From assembly GCA_963851215.1 (NCBI GenBank), contig CAWKOG010000017.1:496001-560000 (forward strand): a stretch of 64,000 nt of DNA. Reading direction: 5' to 3'. This stretch comes from DATKFM01 sp963851215. Lineage in GTDB: Bacteria > Pseudomonadota > Alphaproteobacteria > Dongiales > Dongiaceae. The notes below the pieces were generated by a model that saw only the letters and a program-made list of their open reading frames with translations, did no database searches and was not told the DNA's origin. Below, piece after piece: positions 19,081-27,832 of the stretch (position 1 is the stretch's first letter; each line of letters begins with the position of its first letter). The position numbers were made by a program, and so were the translations under genes.

Positions 19081-21507
19081 GGCCTGCTGCCGCCGGCGCG
19101 GCTCACGAACCAGGCCCAGGTCATGCCGTAGGCGCTGGGGGTCAGGCGGAATCCTTTGCGCACGGCCCAGCTCGCCTTGGCTTCCACCACCGGGATGATC
19201 GGCCGGTCGGCAGCCGCCAGGGCGCAGGCGGAGCGCAGCAGTTCGATGCGGCGGTTCTCATCCAGGCTAGCCAGCGCTTCGCCGAGAATGCGATCGAAAG
19301 CCGGATTGGAATAGCGGCCGACATTGCTGCCGCCCATGCCCGTCGCGGCATCGGAAGTCGCCAGCAGATGCTTCAGGGTGTAGGACGCCTCGCCCGTCAC
19401 GTCATACCAGGCGGTCAGCGAAGCGCCGAAGTCGCCGCGGAACTGGCCATCATAGAAGCGCACGGTATCCATGATCAGGTAACGCGTATCGATGCCCACC
19501 GAGGACAGCATCAGGCTGAGCGCATGCACCAGCGGCATGTAGGGCGAATCGTCGGGCGCATGCAGATCGAGCTGGAAGCCCTGGGGATAGCCGGCTTCCG
19601 CCAGCAGGCGCCGGGCCAGCTGGGGATCGTGCGGATCGGGCATGCTGTCCGCTGTTGGCGCCGCGGACAGCGGAGGCGACGACATCGCGGCCCGGATCGG
19701 CCTGGCCTTGCATCATCACGTCGCACAGGAACTGCCGGTCGATCGCCAACGACATCGCCAGCCGGACTCGCGGATCCAGCAGCGGATTCTCCTGCAGCGG
19801 CTTGCCGTCGAAGCGGCGCATATGGGGACTGACCTTGCTCTGGAGGTCCAGCGCCAGGTGATAAAGGCCGGTGGTGGAGCCGCGCACGATCTGCACGTCA
19901 GGCAATTGCCTCAGCCGCGCCTGCGCCTGGGGATGGAGGTCGTCGACGACGTCGATATTCCCGGCGCTCATCTGCTCGGTCATCTCGGTCTCGTCGAGGA
20001 TGAAGTTGAACATCAGGGATCGCCATTCCGGCAAGCCGCCCCAATAGCCGTCGAACCGCTCGAGCCGCAGATAGGAATCGCGCTGCACCGAGACCGCCCG
20101 GTAGGGACCGGTGCCGATCGTCGCCGCCAGCGAGTTGAAGTCATCGAGAGTCGCGTCGGCAAAGCGCCGGTTGATGATGCCGATCTCGTTGATCTCGATC
20201 GGCAGGGTGGGCCAGACGCTCTTGGTGCGGATGACCAGGCGGTAATCATCCTCGAGCCCGTAGTCAGCGAACTCCGCCATGGTCGTGCCGATGGAGGACA
20301 GGTCGGCTATCATTCGCTTCAGGCGCGCGAAGGTGGCGAGCACGTCCTGGCCGGAGAACGCCGTTCCGTCGTGGAAGCGCACACCGCGGCGCAGCTCGAA
20401 CTCCCAGGTATGCGCGTCGCGCTGGCGCCAGCTCGTGGCGAGACCGGGAGCGGCGCGGCCCTGGGCGTCGATGGAGGTCAGGCTGTCGAAGACATGGGGC
20501 ATCACCATCCATGTTGAGCGCAGCCGCTGATAGTGGGGATCCAGGGAGGTCACTGCCTCCAGCATGGCGATGCAAAGCTCCGGCCGCGCCGCCAGTTTGG
20601 CGGCTTCCGCCAGCGTCACCGCGGAATCCATCGGCAACAGAACACGAAACAGGCTGCCCTTGCCCGGTGCGCTCTCGACGTCGATGGTGCCCCCCAGGAG
20701 ATCGCAGAGGCTCTTGCAGATATAGAGGCCAAGGCCGCTGCCGCCGCGGCGGCCGGGCAATGATTTGGCGCCGACCTGACTGAAAGGCTGGAACAGCTGT
20801 GCCTGCTCGGCGTCGGACATGCCGATGCCGCCGTCGATGACGTCGAACCGGATGCAATTGTCGACCTGCCGCTCGACCAGCAGGCAGACCTCGCCGCCGT
20901 CGCTGAACTTCATGGCGTTGCCCAGGAGATTGAGCAGGATCTGGCGGATCTTGAGGCGGTCGGACTTGATCAGGCCGATGTCCTCGGCCACCTGCATGCG
21001 GAAATCGATGCCGCGCTGCTGCGCATAGGGACCGAGGATGCTCTTAACTTCGGCCAGCGCCATCGGCAGATGGAATTCTTCGATCTCGACCTCGATGCGT
21101 CCGGCTTCCAGCTTCGCCGCATCGAGCACCTGATCCACCAGCGCTTCCAGATGCTGGCGCGCCTGGTTGATGTTGACAGCCCATTCCGCCAGCTGATCCT
21201 GGTTGCGCATGCGCGCCTGCATCTCAATCAACTCGCCATAGCCGGAAATGGCGCTGATGGCATTGCGGACTTCATGGCTGACGAAAGTGAAGAGGTCGGA
21301 CTTCGCCCGGTTGGATTCCTGGGTGCGGCGCAAGAGGACTTCGGCGCGGTCGCGCTGTTCCATGGCGGCGATGCCACTACGCCAGACGGCGTCCAGGGTC
21401 GCGCTGTCGTTGGGGGCTGTCGCGTCCTCAGGATTCCGTTCCCTGGGGAACTGCTCGGGCCAATCGGCGCCAGGCAAGAACGGCGATGCGGGGTTCCTGG
21501 TGTTCAT
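19077..21507 (-). CDS. Soluble histidine kinase fused to a family-5 solute-binding domain (frame interrupted once)
   Basis: About 809 aa. Residues 1-60 are low in structure, then a short coiled coil. HisKA has the H-box SHEVRNAISAISGYGE (phospho-His about 78); HATPase_c follows with LLNLLGNAMKF (N box), DGGIGM (G1) and GGSGLGLYICKSL (G2). After a linker of only about 20 residues a complete SBP_bac_5 (peptide/nickel-type) domain runs from about 310 to the end: HVFDSLTSIDAQGRAAPGLA, FELRRGVRFHDGTAFSGQDV, GTGPYR, RVRLAMSLAIDR and SNVGRYSNPAFD. I see no signal peptide or membrane segment, so the binding domain should be cytoplasmic. The frame moves +1 near 19673, inside the binding domain, and not at the junction. 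A linked response regulator is absent. Confidence 0.8.
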
Positions 21508-21654
21508 TTCAAACGCCCTGGCCCTCGGCAAGCAACAAGCCTGCCGGCCAGAATTGTCAGAGGGCACGACGATCTGCGCCCATTCTGACGAGACAAAGTT
21601 AATGATATCTAAGGAATAGCTTGCGCCGTCGGGTCGCGGGAGGGCCGCACCATG

Positions 21655-22176
21655 TTAGGTTGCGATCGGACCCGTGCGTCGGCTCACCGTCAGCGCGGCC
21701 GGGCGGCTAAGCGACTGATAGACCACGCAATAGCGCTCGGTCAGAGTCATCAGCTTATCGATTTGTTCCGCCGGTGCATCGGTGTCGAGATCGAAGCGCA
21801 GACGGATCGCCTGAAATCCGACCGGTGCATCTTTGGCCACGCCGAGCGTGCCGCGAAAATCCAGATCGCCTTCGGCGCTGACGCGGCCCTCGCGGATCGG
21901 AATCTGCAATGCGGTCGCCACTGCTTTCACCGTCACGCCGGCGCAGGCGACCAACGCCTCCAGCAACATATCGCCGGAGCAGAGCGAAAGGCCGTCGCCG
22001 CCTGTTGCGGGATGCAGCCCCGCTTCGGCGATGGCGCGGCCGGTCTCGACCTTGCAGGTGATGGACTCATCGCCCAAGCGGCCAGTGGCGCGCAATGTGA
22101 TCAGGGCGCTATCGGGCTCTTCTCGATATCGCGACTTCAAGGGGGCTTGCATCGTTCGCAGCTGGTCGGCGTCCAT
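21655..22176 (-). CDS. OsmC family protein
   Basis: 173 aa from an ATG at 22176 with GGAG 8 bases upstream; a longer reading from 22215 has no ribosome site. OsmC-family proteins reduce organic hydroperoxides with two Cys, or bind small acyl ligands. The first Cys is in LSLCSGDMLLEALVACAG and the second near ERYCVVYQSL, the expected spacing for a peroxidase centre. A possible role in peroxide resistance is inferred from the family only. Its gene is divergent from the sulfonate-type importer. Confidence 0.85.
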   Translation of the reverse strand: MDADQLRTMQAPLKSRYREEPDSALITLRATGRLGDESITCKVETGRAIAEAGLHPATGGDGLSLCSGDMLLEALVACAGVTVKAVATALQIPIREGRVSAEGDLDFRGTLGVAKDAPVGFQAIRLRFDLDTDAPAEQIDKLMTLTERYCVVYQSLSRPAALTVSRRTGPIAT

Positions 22177-22485
22177 CTCGGCACTCCAAATCCCGGTGAA
22201 TTGTTTGAGGGCCATAACGTGGCCCGCGTGGCAAAAAAGTCCAGCGCCAGATCGCCGTGATTTTTCATCTTGACGGCTGCATCGAGCATACTTAGATTTC
22301 CCGATAGCGCCGATTTGAGCCTCAGCTTGCGGGCGCTTTACAAATACGGCTAAAGCGTGGGCGTTCCGCCCAGCAATAGCTGCGGCGGATTTTTCGTTTT
22401 GGCCCTGTGGCCGACTCCGCCGTGTTGACCGTCAACCCGACGGGGATGCGTGAACTCGCATTCCCGCGATAGGAGGAGTATTGCC
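22177..22485. promoter_or_regulatory. Control region between osmC-like gene and ABC importer
   Basis: About 300 bases without a gene. A perfect palindrome GTTGAC-C-GTCAAC lies at 22424-22436. It is followed by an imperfect hairpin (GGGATGCG ... CGCATTCCC) at about 22441-22465 that ends just before the AGGAGG site of the importer gene. Both are placed to act on the importer's expression. No known riboswitch was recognised. Confidence 0.4.
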
Positions 22486-23478
22486 ATGCTGCGCAGAACC
22501 TTTCTGACAATCGCCACTGCCCTTGTCGCTTCGACCATTGCTGCCACTGCACCGGTACAGGCCGCGCCTGATACCATCCGCATCGATTTCGCCTACTACA
22601 ATCCGGTCAGCCTGTTGTTAAAGGACAAAGGCTGGCTCGAAGAGGAATTCAAGGCCGAAGGCATCGCCATCGAATGGGTGCATAGCCTCGGCAGCAACAA
22701 GGCCCTGGAGCTGCTGAATAGCGGCAGCGCCGATTTCGGCTCGACCGCGGGCGCTGCAGCACTACTGGGCAAGATCAACGGCAATCCGATCAAGTCGATC
22801 TATGTCTATTCCAAGCCGGAATGGACCGCCCTGGTGACGCGCCCGGATACGGGCATCACCAAGATCGAGGACCTGAAAGGCAAGCGCGTGGCGGTCGCCC
22901 GTGGCACCGACCCCTACATCTTCCTGCTGCGGACACTGGACAGTGTTGGCCTGAAGGAGACCGACATCGAGGTGGTCCTGCTGCAACATCCTGACGGCAA
23001 GAACGCATTGATCAACGGCGATGTGGACGCCTGGTCCGGCCTGGACCCGTATATGGCGCAGGTCGAAGTCGATCAAACCGGTGAATTGTTTTACCGCGAT
23101 GCCGACAAGAACACCTGGGGCGTGCTGAACGTCAGCGAGCAGTTCGCCAAGGACAACCCGGAAATCGTCGAGCGCGTGCTGGCTGTCTATGAACGCGCCC
23201 GCAAATACTCGATTGAGCATCCGGATGAAGTGCAGGCCGCATTGATCGCGGCCGCCAAGCTGACCGAACCGGTCGCCGCCAAGCAACTGGGCGAGCGCAC
23301 CGACCTGGCCAGCGCCGGCATCATCGGCGACGAGCAAAAGCAATCCATCCTGGCCGCCGGGCAGGTCCTGCAGCAGTCCGGCGTGATCAAGCCCGACGTG
23401 GATGTGGCAAAGACCGTCGATGAACTGATCGATCCGCAATATATCGAGCGGGCCTTGAAGCGGTTGGCCGCGCTCTAA
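22486..23478 (+). CDS. ssuA: Sulfonate/nitrate/taurine-type ABC transporter substrate-binding protein
   Basis: 330 aa. A signal peptide (LRRTFLTIATALVAS, cleaved near VQAAPD) sends it to the periplasm. The body has the NMT1/SsuA-like fold: DFAYYNPVSLLLKDKGWLEEE, the LNSGSADFGSTAG ligand loop, LKGKRVAVARGTDPYIFL and DAWSGLDPYMAQVE. SsuA-type proteins deliver alkanesulfonates to SsuBC; related proteins carry taurine or nitrate, so the ligand is not certain. The ATG has AGGAGG upstream. It is the first gene of an SBP-permease-ATPase operon. No ssuD or ssuE monooxygenase gene is adjacent. Confidence 0.82.
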   Translation: MLRRTFLTIATALVASTIAATAPVQAAPDTIRIDFAYYNPVSLLLKDKGWLEEEFKAEGIAIEWVHSLGSNKALELLNSGSADFGSTAGAAALLGKINGNPIKSIYVYSKPEWTALVTRPDTGITKIEDLKGKRVAVARGTDPYIFLLRTLDSVGLKETDIEVVLLQHPDGKNALINGDVDAWSGLDPYMAQVEVDQTGELFYRDADKNTWGVLNVSEQFAKDNPEIVERVLAVYERARKYSIEHPDEVQAALIAAAKLTEPVAAKQLGERTDLASAGIIGDEQKQSILAAGQVLQQSGVIKPDVDVAKTVDELIDPQYIERALKRLAAL

Positions 23479-23516
23479 CGACTGGGCGCCGCCCGGTTGT
23501 GGAGCCTGGTCCTCCC

Positions 23517-24380
23517 ATGGCTATCTCTGCATCTTCCCTGACGCGGTGGCGCCGCACTGCCCTCCGCCTCCCCCGAGGCGGAGGGCAGACCAATTTCCGC
23601 GTCCTGCTGCGCGGCCTGGTCCTGCCACTGCTGCTGCTCCTGCTGTGGGAGCTGGGCAGCCGCGCGGGCTTGTTGCCGCCGAACAAATATTCGTCGCCCT
23701 CGGCTGTTTTCCGTGAGATGTGGGCGCTGGCCGCGAGCGGAGAGCTTGCCGGGCATATCCTGATCACGCTTTACCGTGTCTTCTTCGGCTTCGTGGCCGG
23801 CACGGCCGCGGCCACAATCCTGGGTTCGCTCACCGGCTATTCCAAGCTGGTCCGGGATTTGCTGGACCCGACCATCCAAGCTTTGCGCAACGTGCCCTCC
23901 ATTGCCTGGGTGCCGCTGTTCATCGTCTGGCTGGGCATTTACGAGACGTCAAAAATCACGCTGATCGCCGTCGGCGTTTTCTTTCCCGTCTATCTCAACC
24001 TGATGAGCGGCATCCAGAATGTGGACCGCAAGCTGGTGGAGGTCGGGCGGATGTACCGGCTCAGCGGCTTCCGGCTGGTGCAGCGCGTACTGCTGCCGGC
24101 AACCTTGCCGTCCTATCTCGTGGGTCTGCGCAGCGGCCTGGGTCTGGGCTGGATGTTCGTGGTCGCGTCCGAACTGATGGGCGCGAGCCGGGGCCTGGGC
24201 TATCTGTTGATCGACGGCCAGATGACCGGGCGCGTGCAAGTTGTCATCGGCAGCATCGTGCTGTTTGCCATACTGGGTAAACTGACCGACGTGGCTTTGG
24301 CGCGACTCAGCCAGCGTTTCGCCGGCTGGCAGGATTCGTACAAGAGCACGGAATTGGGGGACCGCGATGTTGCGCGTTGA
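23517..24380 (+). CDS. ssuC: ABC transporter permease, sulfonate/nitrate type
   Basis: 287 aa inner-membrane protein with about six membrane segments. The BPD_transp_1 core carries the EAA-like loop around LVEVGRMYRLSGFRLVQRVLLPATLPSYLVGLR, which docks on the ATPase. I chose the ATG at 23517 because GGAG lies upstream; a GTG at 23499 is possible. It follows the binding-protein gene by 38 bases and overlaps the ATPase gene by 14 bases. Confidence 0.87.
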   Translation: MAISASSLTRWRRTALRLPRGGGQTNFRVLLRGLVLPLLLLLLWELGSRAGLLPPNKYSSPSAVFREMWALAASGELAGHILITLYRVFFGFVAGTAAATILGSLTGYSKLVRDLLDPTIQALRNVPSIAWVPLFIVWLGIYETSKITLIAVGVFFPVYLNLMSGIQNVDRKLVEVGRMYRLSGFRLVQRVLLPATLPSYLVGLRSGLGLGWMFVVASELMGASRGLGYLLIDGQMTGRVQVVIGSIVLFAILGKLTDVALARLSQRFAGWQDSYKSTELGDRDVAR

Positions 24381-25101
24381 CCAGGTCTCCAAGCGTTTCA
24401 CCGGCGACGTCGCGGCGCTGCACGGCATCAGCCTCGAGATCGCGCGCGGCGAGATCGTCAGCCTGGTGGGCACCAGCGGCTGCGGCAAGAGCACCCTGCT
24501 CCGCATCGTCGGCGGCCTCGAGTTTCCGTCGTTGGGTCAGGTGTGGATCGACGACGAGGCCGTCCGCGCGCCGCGGCCGGAGATCGGCATCGTCTTCCAG
24601 GAACCGCGGCTGATGCCCTGGCTCAACGTCGCCGACAACGTGAAATTCGGACTGGAGGGTTTTCCGCGGGCGCTGCGCGACGAGCTCGCCGCCGAGGCGA
24701 TCCACAAGGTGGGACTGGAAGCGTTTGCCGGCGCGCTGCCCAAGCAGCTCTCCGGCGGCATGGCGCAGCGCGTCGCCATCGCCCGCGCCCTGGTGACCCG
24801 GCCGCAAATCCTGCTGCTGGACGAGCCCTTCAGCGCGCTTGATGCCTTCACGCGGACCAAACTGCAGGATCATCTGCTGGCGATCTGGGCCGAGATGCGG
24901 CCGACCATGCTGTTCGTCACCCATGACGTTGAGGAGGCCTTGGCGCTGAGCGACCGAGTCATCGTCATGCGCGGCCAGCCCGGCCGGATTCATCGCGACT
25001 ATGCGGTCGACCTGGACCGGCCTCGGCAGCGCGGCTCAGCCCAATTCCAAACCTTGAAGGAGCGTATCCTCGGCGATCTCGATCTGGGGCTGGAAAGTTA
25101 A
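24367..25101 (+). CDS. ssuB: ABC transporter ATP-binding protein, sulfonate/nitrate type
   Basis: 244 aa. Walker A is GTSGCGKST, the signature is LSGGMAQRVAIARAL, Walker B is ILLLDEPFSALDAFT, and the H-loop is VTHDVEEAL. It energises the permease encoded just upstream, whose stop it overlaps. GGGGGA lies at a normal distance from the ATG. SsuB and TauB ATPases cannot be told apart at this level. Confidence 0.88.
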   Translation: MLRVDQVSKRFTGDVAALHGISLEIARGEIVSLVGTSGCGKSTLLRIVGGLEFPSLGQVWIDDEAVRAPRPEIGIVFQEPRLMPWLNVADNVKFGLEGFPRALRDELAAEAIHKVGLEAFAGALPKQLSGGMAQRVAIARALVTRPQILLLDEPFSALDAFTRTKLQDHLLAIWAEMRPTMLFVTHDVEEALALSDRVIVMRGQPGRIHRDYAVDLDRPRQRGSAQFQTLKERILGDLDLGLES

Positions 25102-25115
25102 CCACGCCGGTTAAC
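25097..25115 (+). repeat. Inverted repeat over the ATPase stop codon
   Basis: Perfect 7-bp arms GTTAACC / GGTTAAC around 5 bases. It includes the stop codon of the ATPase gene. It could be a weak terminator (no T tract) or a binding site. Confidence 0.4.
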
Positions 25116-25240
25116 AAACGAAGCGTCCGCGGATTCGGGCGGGGGCTCCGCAATGCCGGCGAAGTTACTTCCTATAGGAATCATATCTGCTATTGTGACC
25201 GGCGACGCAAACGATCGGGGCAATCGTCGGCGCGATCATC

Positions 25241-25726
25241 ATGGGTTCCCAAAAATCTCTGATCACCGCGGAATGGGACGTTCTGAACTTCCAGGAGCCC
25301 GTTCTGCAGCAGCTGCATGATTATTGGCGCCGGCAGCGCGGGGCGCGTGCCATGCCGGCTCGTCCTGATATCGATGTGGCCGATATTCCTTCTCTGCTGC
25401 CCTACATCTTCGTCATCGATGTGCTGGAAAGCCCCCGCGATTTTCGCTTTCGCGTGGCCGGGACCCACATACGTCAGGCGCTCGGCGAGGATTTGACCGG
25501 CCGGCATATCGCCGATGCCTTTCCGCCGGATTTCGGCGGCGAGGTGAAGACGATCTGGAGTCAGGTCGTCGATCAGAGACTCCCGGTCCGCGGCTGGGGC
25601 GATCTCTGGGTGCCCGGCAAGGAATTCCTCAAGTGGGAAGGGGTGGCCATGCCGTTATCATCCGATAGCGCTACCGTGAACATGCTCCTCGGCGGCGTGA
25701 TCTTCCCGCAGATCGCCTACAAGTGA
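25241..25726 (+). CDS. PAS-fold protein (PAS_5 type)
   Basis: 161 aa, a single domain. The pattern PVLQQLHDYWRRQRGARAMPARPDIDVADIPSLLPYIFVID (shown as two conserved blocks: YWRRQRGARAMPARPDIDV and LLPYIFVID) followed by FRFRVAGTHIRQALGEDLTG is typical of the small alphaproteobacterial PAS_5/DUF1488-neighbour family. These are soluble one-domain sensors of unknown ligand, often many per genome. No output domain is attached. It stands alone between the ABC operon and a convergent small membrane gene. Confidence 0.75.
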   Translation: MGSQKSLITAEWDVLNFQEPVLQQLHDYWRRQRGARAMPARPDIDVADIPSLLPYIFVIDVLESPRDFRFRVAGTHIRQALGEDLTGRHIADAFPPDFGGEVKTIWSQVVDQRLPVRGWGDLWVPGKEFLKWEGVAMPLSSDSATVNMLLGGVIFPQIAYK

Positions 25727-25746
25727 CCCGAACTGATCGGGTTTTC

Positions 25747-25947
25747 TCAGCCCATGCGGAAGTAGGTCAGATAGATCGCCACAAACGCGATGATCACCAG
25801 GGCCAGCGAGATCCCCAGCACATAGCGCATATGCCCTGTGGGCACGGCTTGCCGGGCTTCCGTCTCGTTCAGCACCGGGGATTCCGGATGGCGGCTGAAC
25901 GGTGCCGGTTCGTCCTCATATTCGGGCGCGCGGGTTTCTGGCGTCAT
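25747..25947 (-). CDS. Small single-pass membrane protein, unknown
   Basis: 66 aa. The first 38 residues are polar, Glu/Pro-rich and probably disordered and cytoplasmic. One membrane helix follows (YVLGISLALVIIAFVAIYL) and the chain ends TYFRMG. GGAGG lies just upstream of the ATG. No family recognised. It is divergent from the tctC-like gene. Confidence 0.6.
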   Translation of the reverse strand: MTPETRAPEYEDEPAPFSRHPESPVLNETEARQAVPTGHMRYVLGISLALVIIAFVAIYLTYFRMG

Positions 25948-26216
25948 CGGCTCCTCCGATCGTCTGAGAGAGCAACTCTAAGACCGGGCTCCAGTTCCCG
26001 GAACTCGCGGGAACCGCACGGACGACACCGTGTTCTCCCAAAGTGTGGCCGGCATGGCAGCTTGGCAGAAAGCTGTTGTTGTGCTCTTTGCAAGGCCTCT
26101 CCGCTGTGGAATCTCCTAGCACTGACCGCCCCTGGACGTTAGCTTTCCTGATCTGCCGGCGCACCGGAAGAGGCGCCGCAGCCGACCGTAAAGAGTCGAT
26201 AGAAGGGAGGCCCTCC

Positions 26217-27200
26217 ATGAGCTATCCGATTTTACGCAACAACTTGGCCCGCGGCCTTGCAGCCATGTCGCTCGGCCTCGTGCTGAGCTTGGCATCGGCC
26301 GATGCCGGCGCCATCGACGACCTGAAAATCATCGCTCCGGCAAAGCCCGGCGGCGGCTGGGACCAGACGGCGCGCAGCATGCAGGAAGTCCTGCAGGCCG
26401 CCGGCATCGCCAAGGCGGTGACGGTGGAGAATATCGCCGGCGCCGGCGGCGCGGTCGGCCTGGCGCAATTCGTCGATCAGGAGAACGGCAAGGGCAACGC
26501 CCTGCTGGTCAACGGACTGGTGATGGTCGGCGCGCTCCTGACCAACCAGTCGGCGGTGACGCTGGACCAGGTCACGCCGATTGCGCGCCTCACTGGCGAA
26601 TATGAAGTGATCGTCGTGCCGGCGGCCTCGGAAATTCAGAACCTCGGCGACCTCGTCGCCAAGTTCAAGGCCGACCCCGGCGCAGTCGCCTGGGGCGGCG
26701 GTTCGGCGGGCGGCACGGACCACATCCTGGCGGGGCTGATCGCCCAGGCCACCGGCGTCGAGCCGGCGAAGGTAAATTATGTGCCCTTCTCCGGCGGCGG
26801 CGAGGCGCTCGCAGCGATCCTGGGCGGCCATGTCACGGCCGGCGTCAGCGGCCTTGGCGAATGGGAAGGACAGATCCAGTCGGGCGAATTGCGCGCGCTG
26901 GCGATCTCCTCCGCCGAACGGCTGCCGGGCCTCGATGTCCCGACCCTGAAGGAACAGGGCGTGGATGTAGAGCTGGCGAACTGGCGCGCCGTCGTCGGTC
27001 CGCCGGGCATCGATGACGCCCAGCGCAAAGAGTTGCTGACCACCGTCGAGCAGATGGTGCAGAGCGACGGCTGGAAGAAGACGCTGACCGACAAGAAGTG
27101 GCTGGACCTGTATCTCGCCGGCGATGATTTCGCCAAGTTCCTTGCGGATGAGAACACGCGGGTCACGGCGACTCTGAAGTCGATCGGCCTGGTGCAATAG
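26217..27200 (+). CDS. tctC: Tripartite tricarboxylate transporter substrate-binding protein
   Basis: 327 aa. A signal peptide (LARGLAAMSLGLVLSLASADAGA) precedes a TctC/Bug fold: the first loop KIIAPAKPGGGWDQTAR, VENIAGAGGAVGLAQF and VNYVPFSGGGEALAAILGG are the family's carboxylate-binding segments. Bug proteins bind citrate, other dicarboxylates or aromatic acids in the periplasm and hand them to the TctAB channel. The ATG at 26217 has GGGAGG at the right distance. The membrane partners follow directly. Confidence 0.9.
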   Translation: MSYPILRNNLARGLAAMSLGLVLSLASADAGAIDDLKIIAPAKPGGGWDQTARSMQEVLQAAGIAKAVTVENIAGAGGAVGLAQFVDQENGKGNALLVNGLVMVGALLTNQSAVTLDQVTPIARLTGEYEVIVVPAASEIQNLGDLVAKFKADPGAVAWGGGSAGGTDHILAGLIAQATGVEPAKVNYVPFSGGGEALAAILGGHVTAGVSGLGEWEGQIQSGELRALAISSAERLPGLDVPTLKEQGVDVELANWRAVVGPPGIDDAQRKELLTTVEQMVQSDGWKKTLTDKKWLDLYLAGDDFAKFLADENTRVTATLKSIGLVQ

Positions 27201-27294
27201 GGACAACGCGGATGAGTGCGGATTGGAGCGGGCGGCCCGTGGCCCTCGCTCCGATCGGAGTTCGCCCGCGAATGGCCAATCGGTCACCCCGATC

Positions 27295-27808
27295 ATGAAT
27301 TCCGATTCACGGCTGGCCGAGATCCTGCTCGGGCTCGGGCTGATCGGGCTCGGCATATTCTTTGCGGTCGGGACGACGGCGATCAAGGCCCCGGGCTATG
27401 TCAAGGTGGATCCCACAGTCTTCCCCTGGATCGTCGCGGGCGCGCTGATACTGCTGGGTTCGATCTTCGCAATCCAGGCTTGGCGCAAGAAGCGGCAGAG
27501 TCCTCCCCCTGAAAGCAGGCCCATACCCGGGCAGGGCTATCCCGCGACCCCTGTCGACTCCGCCCAGCGACTGGCGCGCCTTGCTGCTGATCAGCGCCGC
27601 GCTGCTGCTGCAGATGGCGTTGTTCAAGCAGCTGGGATTTATTCCCACGGCAATCGTGCTATTCATGGCGGTATCCTATGGCTTCGGCAGCCGTCGCCTT
27701 CTGCGCGATGGAGCGATCGCGGTGGCTCTTGCATTCGGCGTTTACTTCGGATTCACCCGCGGGCTGAACCTGCAATTGCCGGCGGGTGTGCTCGCCGGGC
27801 TGCTCTAA
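27295..27808 (+). CDS. tctB: Tripartite tricarboxylate transporter small subunit (frame interrupted once)
   Basis: About 170 aa with four predicted membrane helices: EILLGLGLIGLGIFFAVG, WIVAGALILLGSIFAI, LLLISAALLLQMALF and the IAVALAFGVYFGF region. TctB is the poorly conserved small membrane component that works with TctA. The frame moves by +1 at CCC 27563-27565; removing one C gives a continuous SASDWRALLLISAALL. Its stop is 24 bases before the TctA start. Confidence 0.8.
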
Positions 27809-27832
27809 GGGCGAACTCGTGACCTGGCACAT

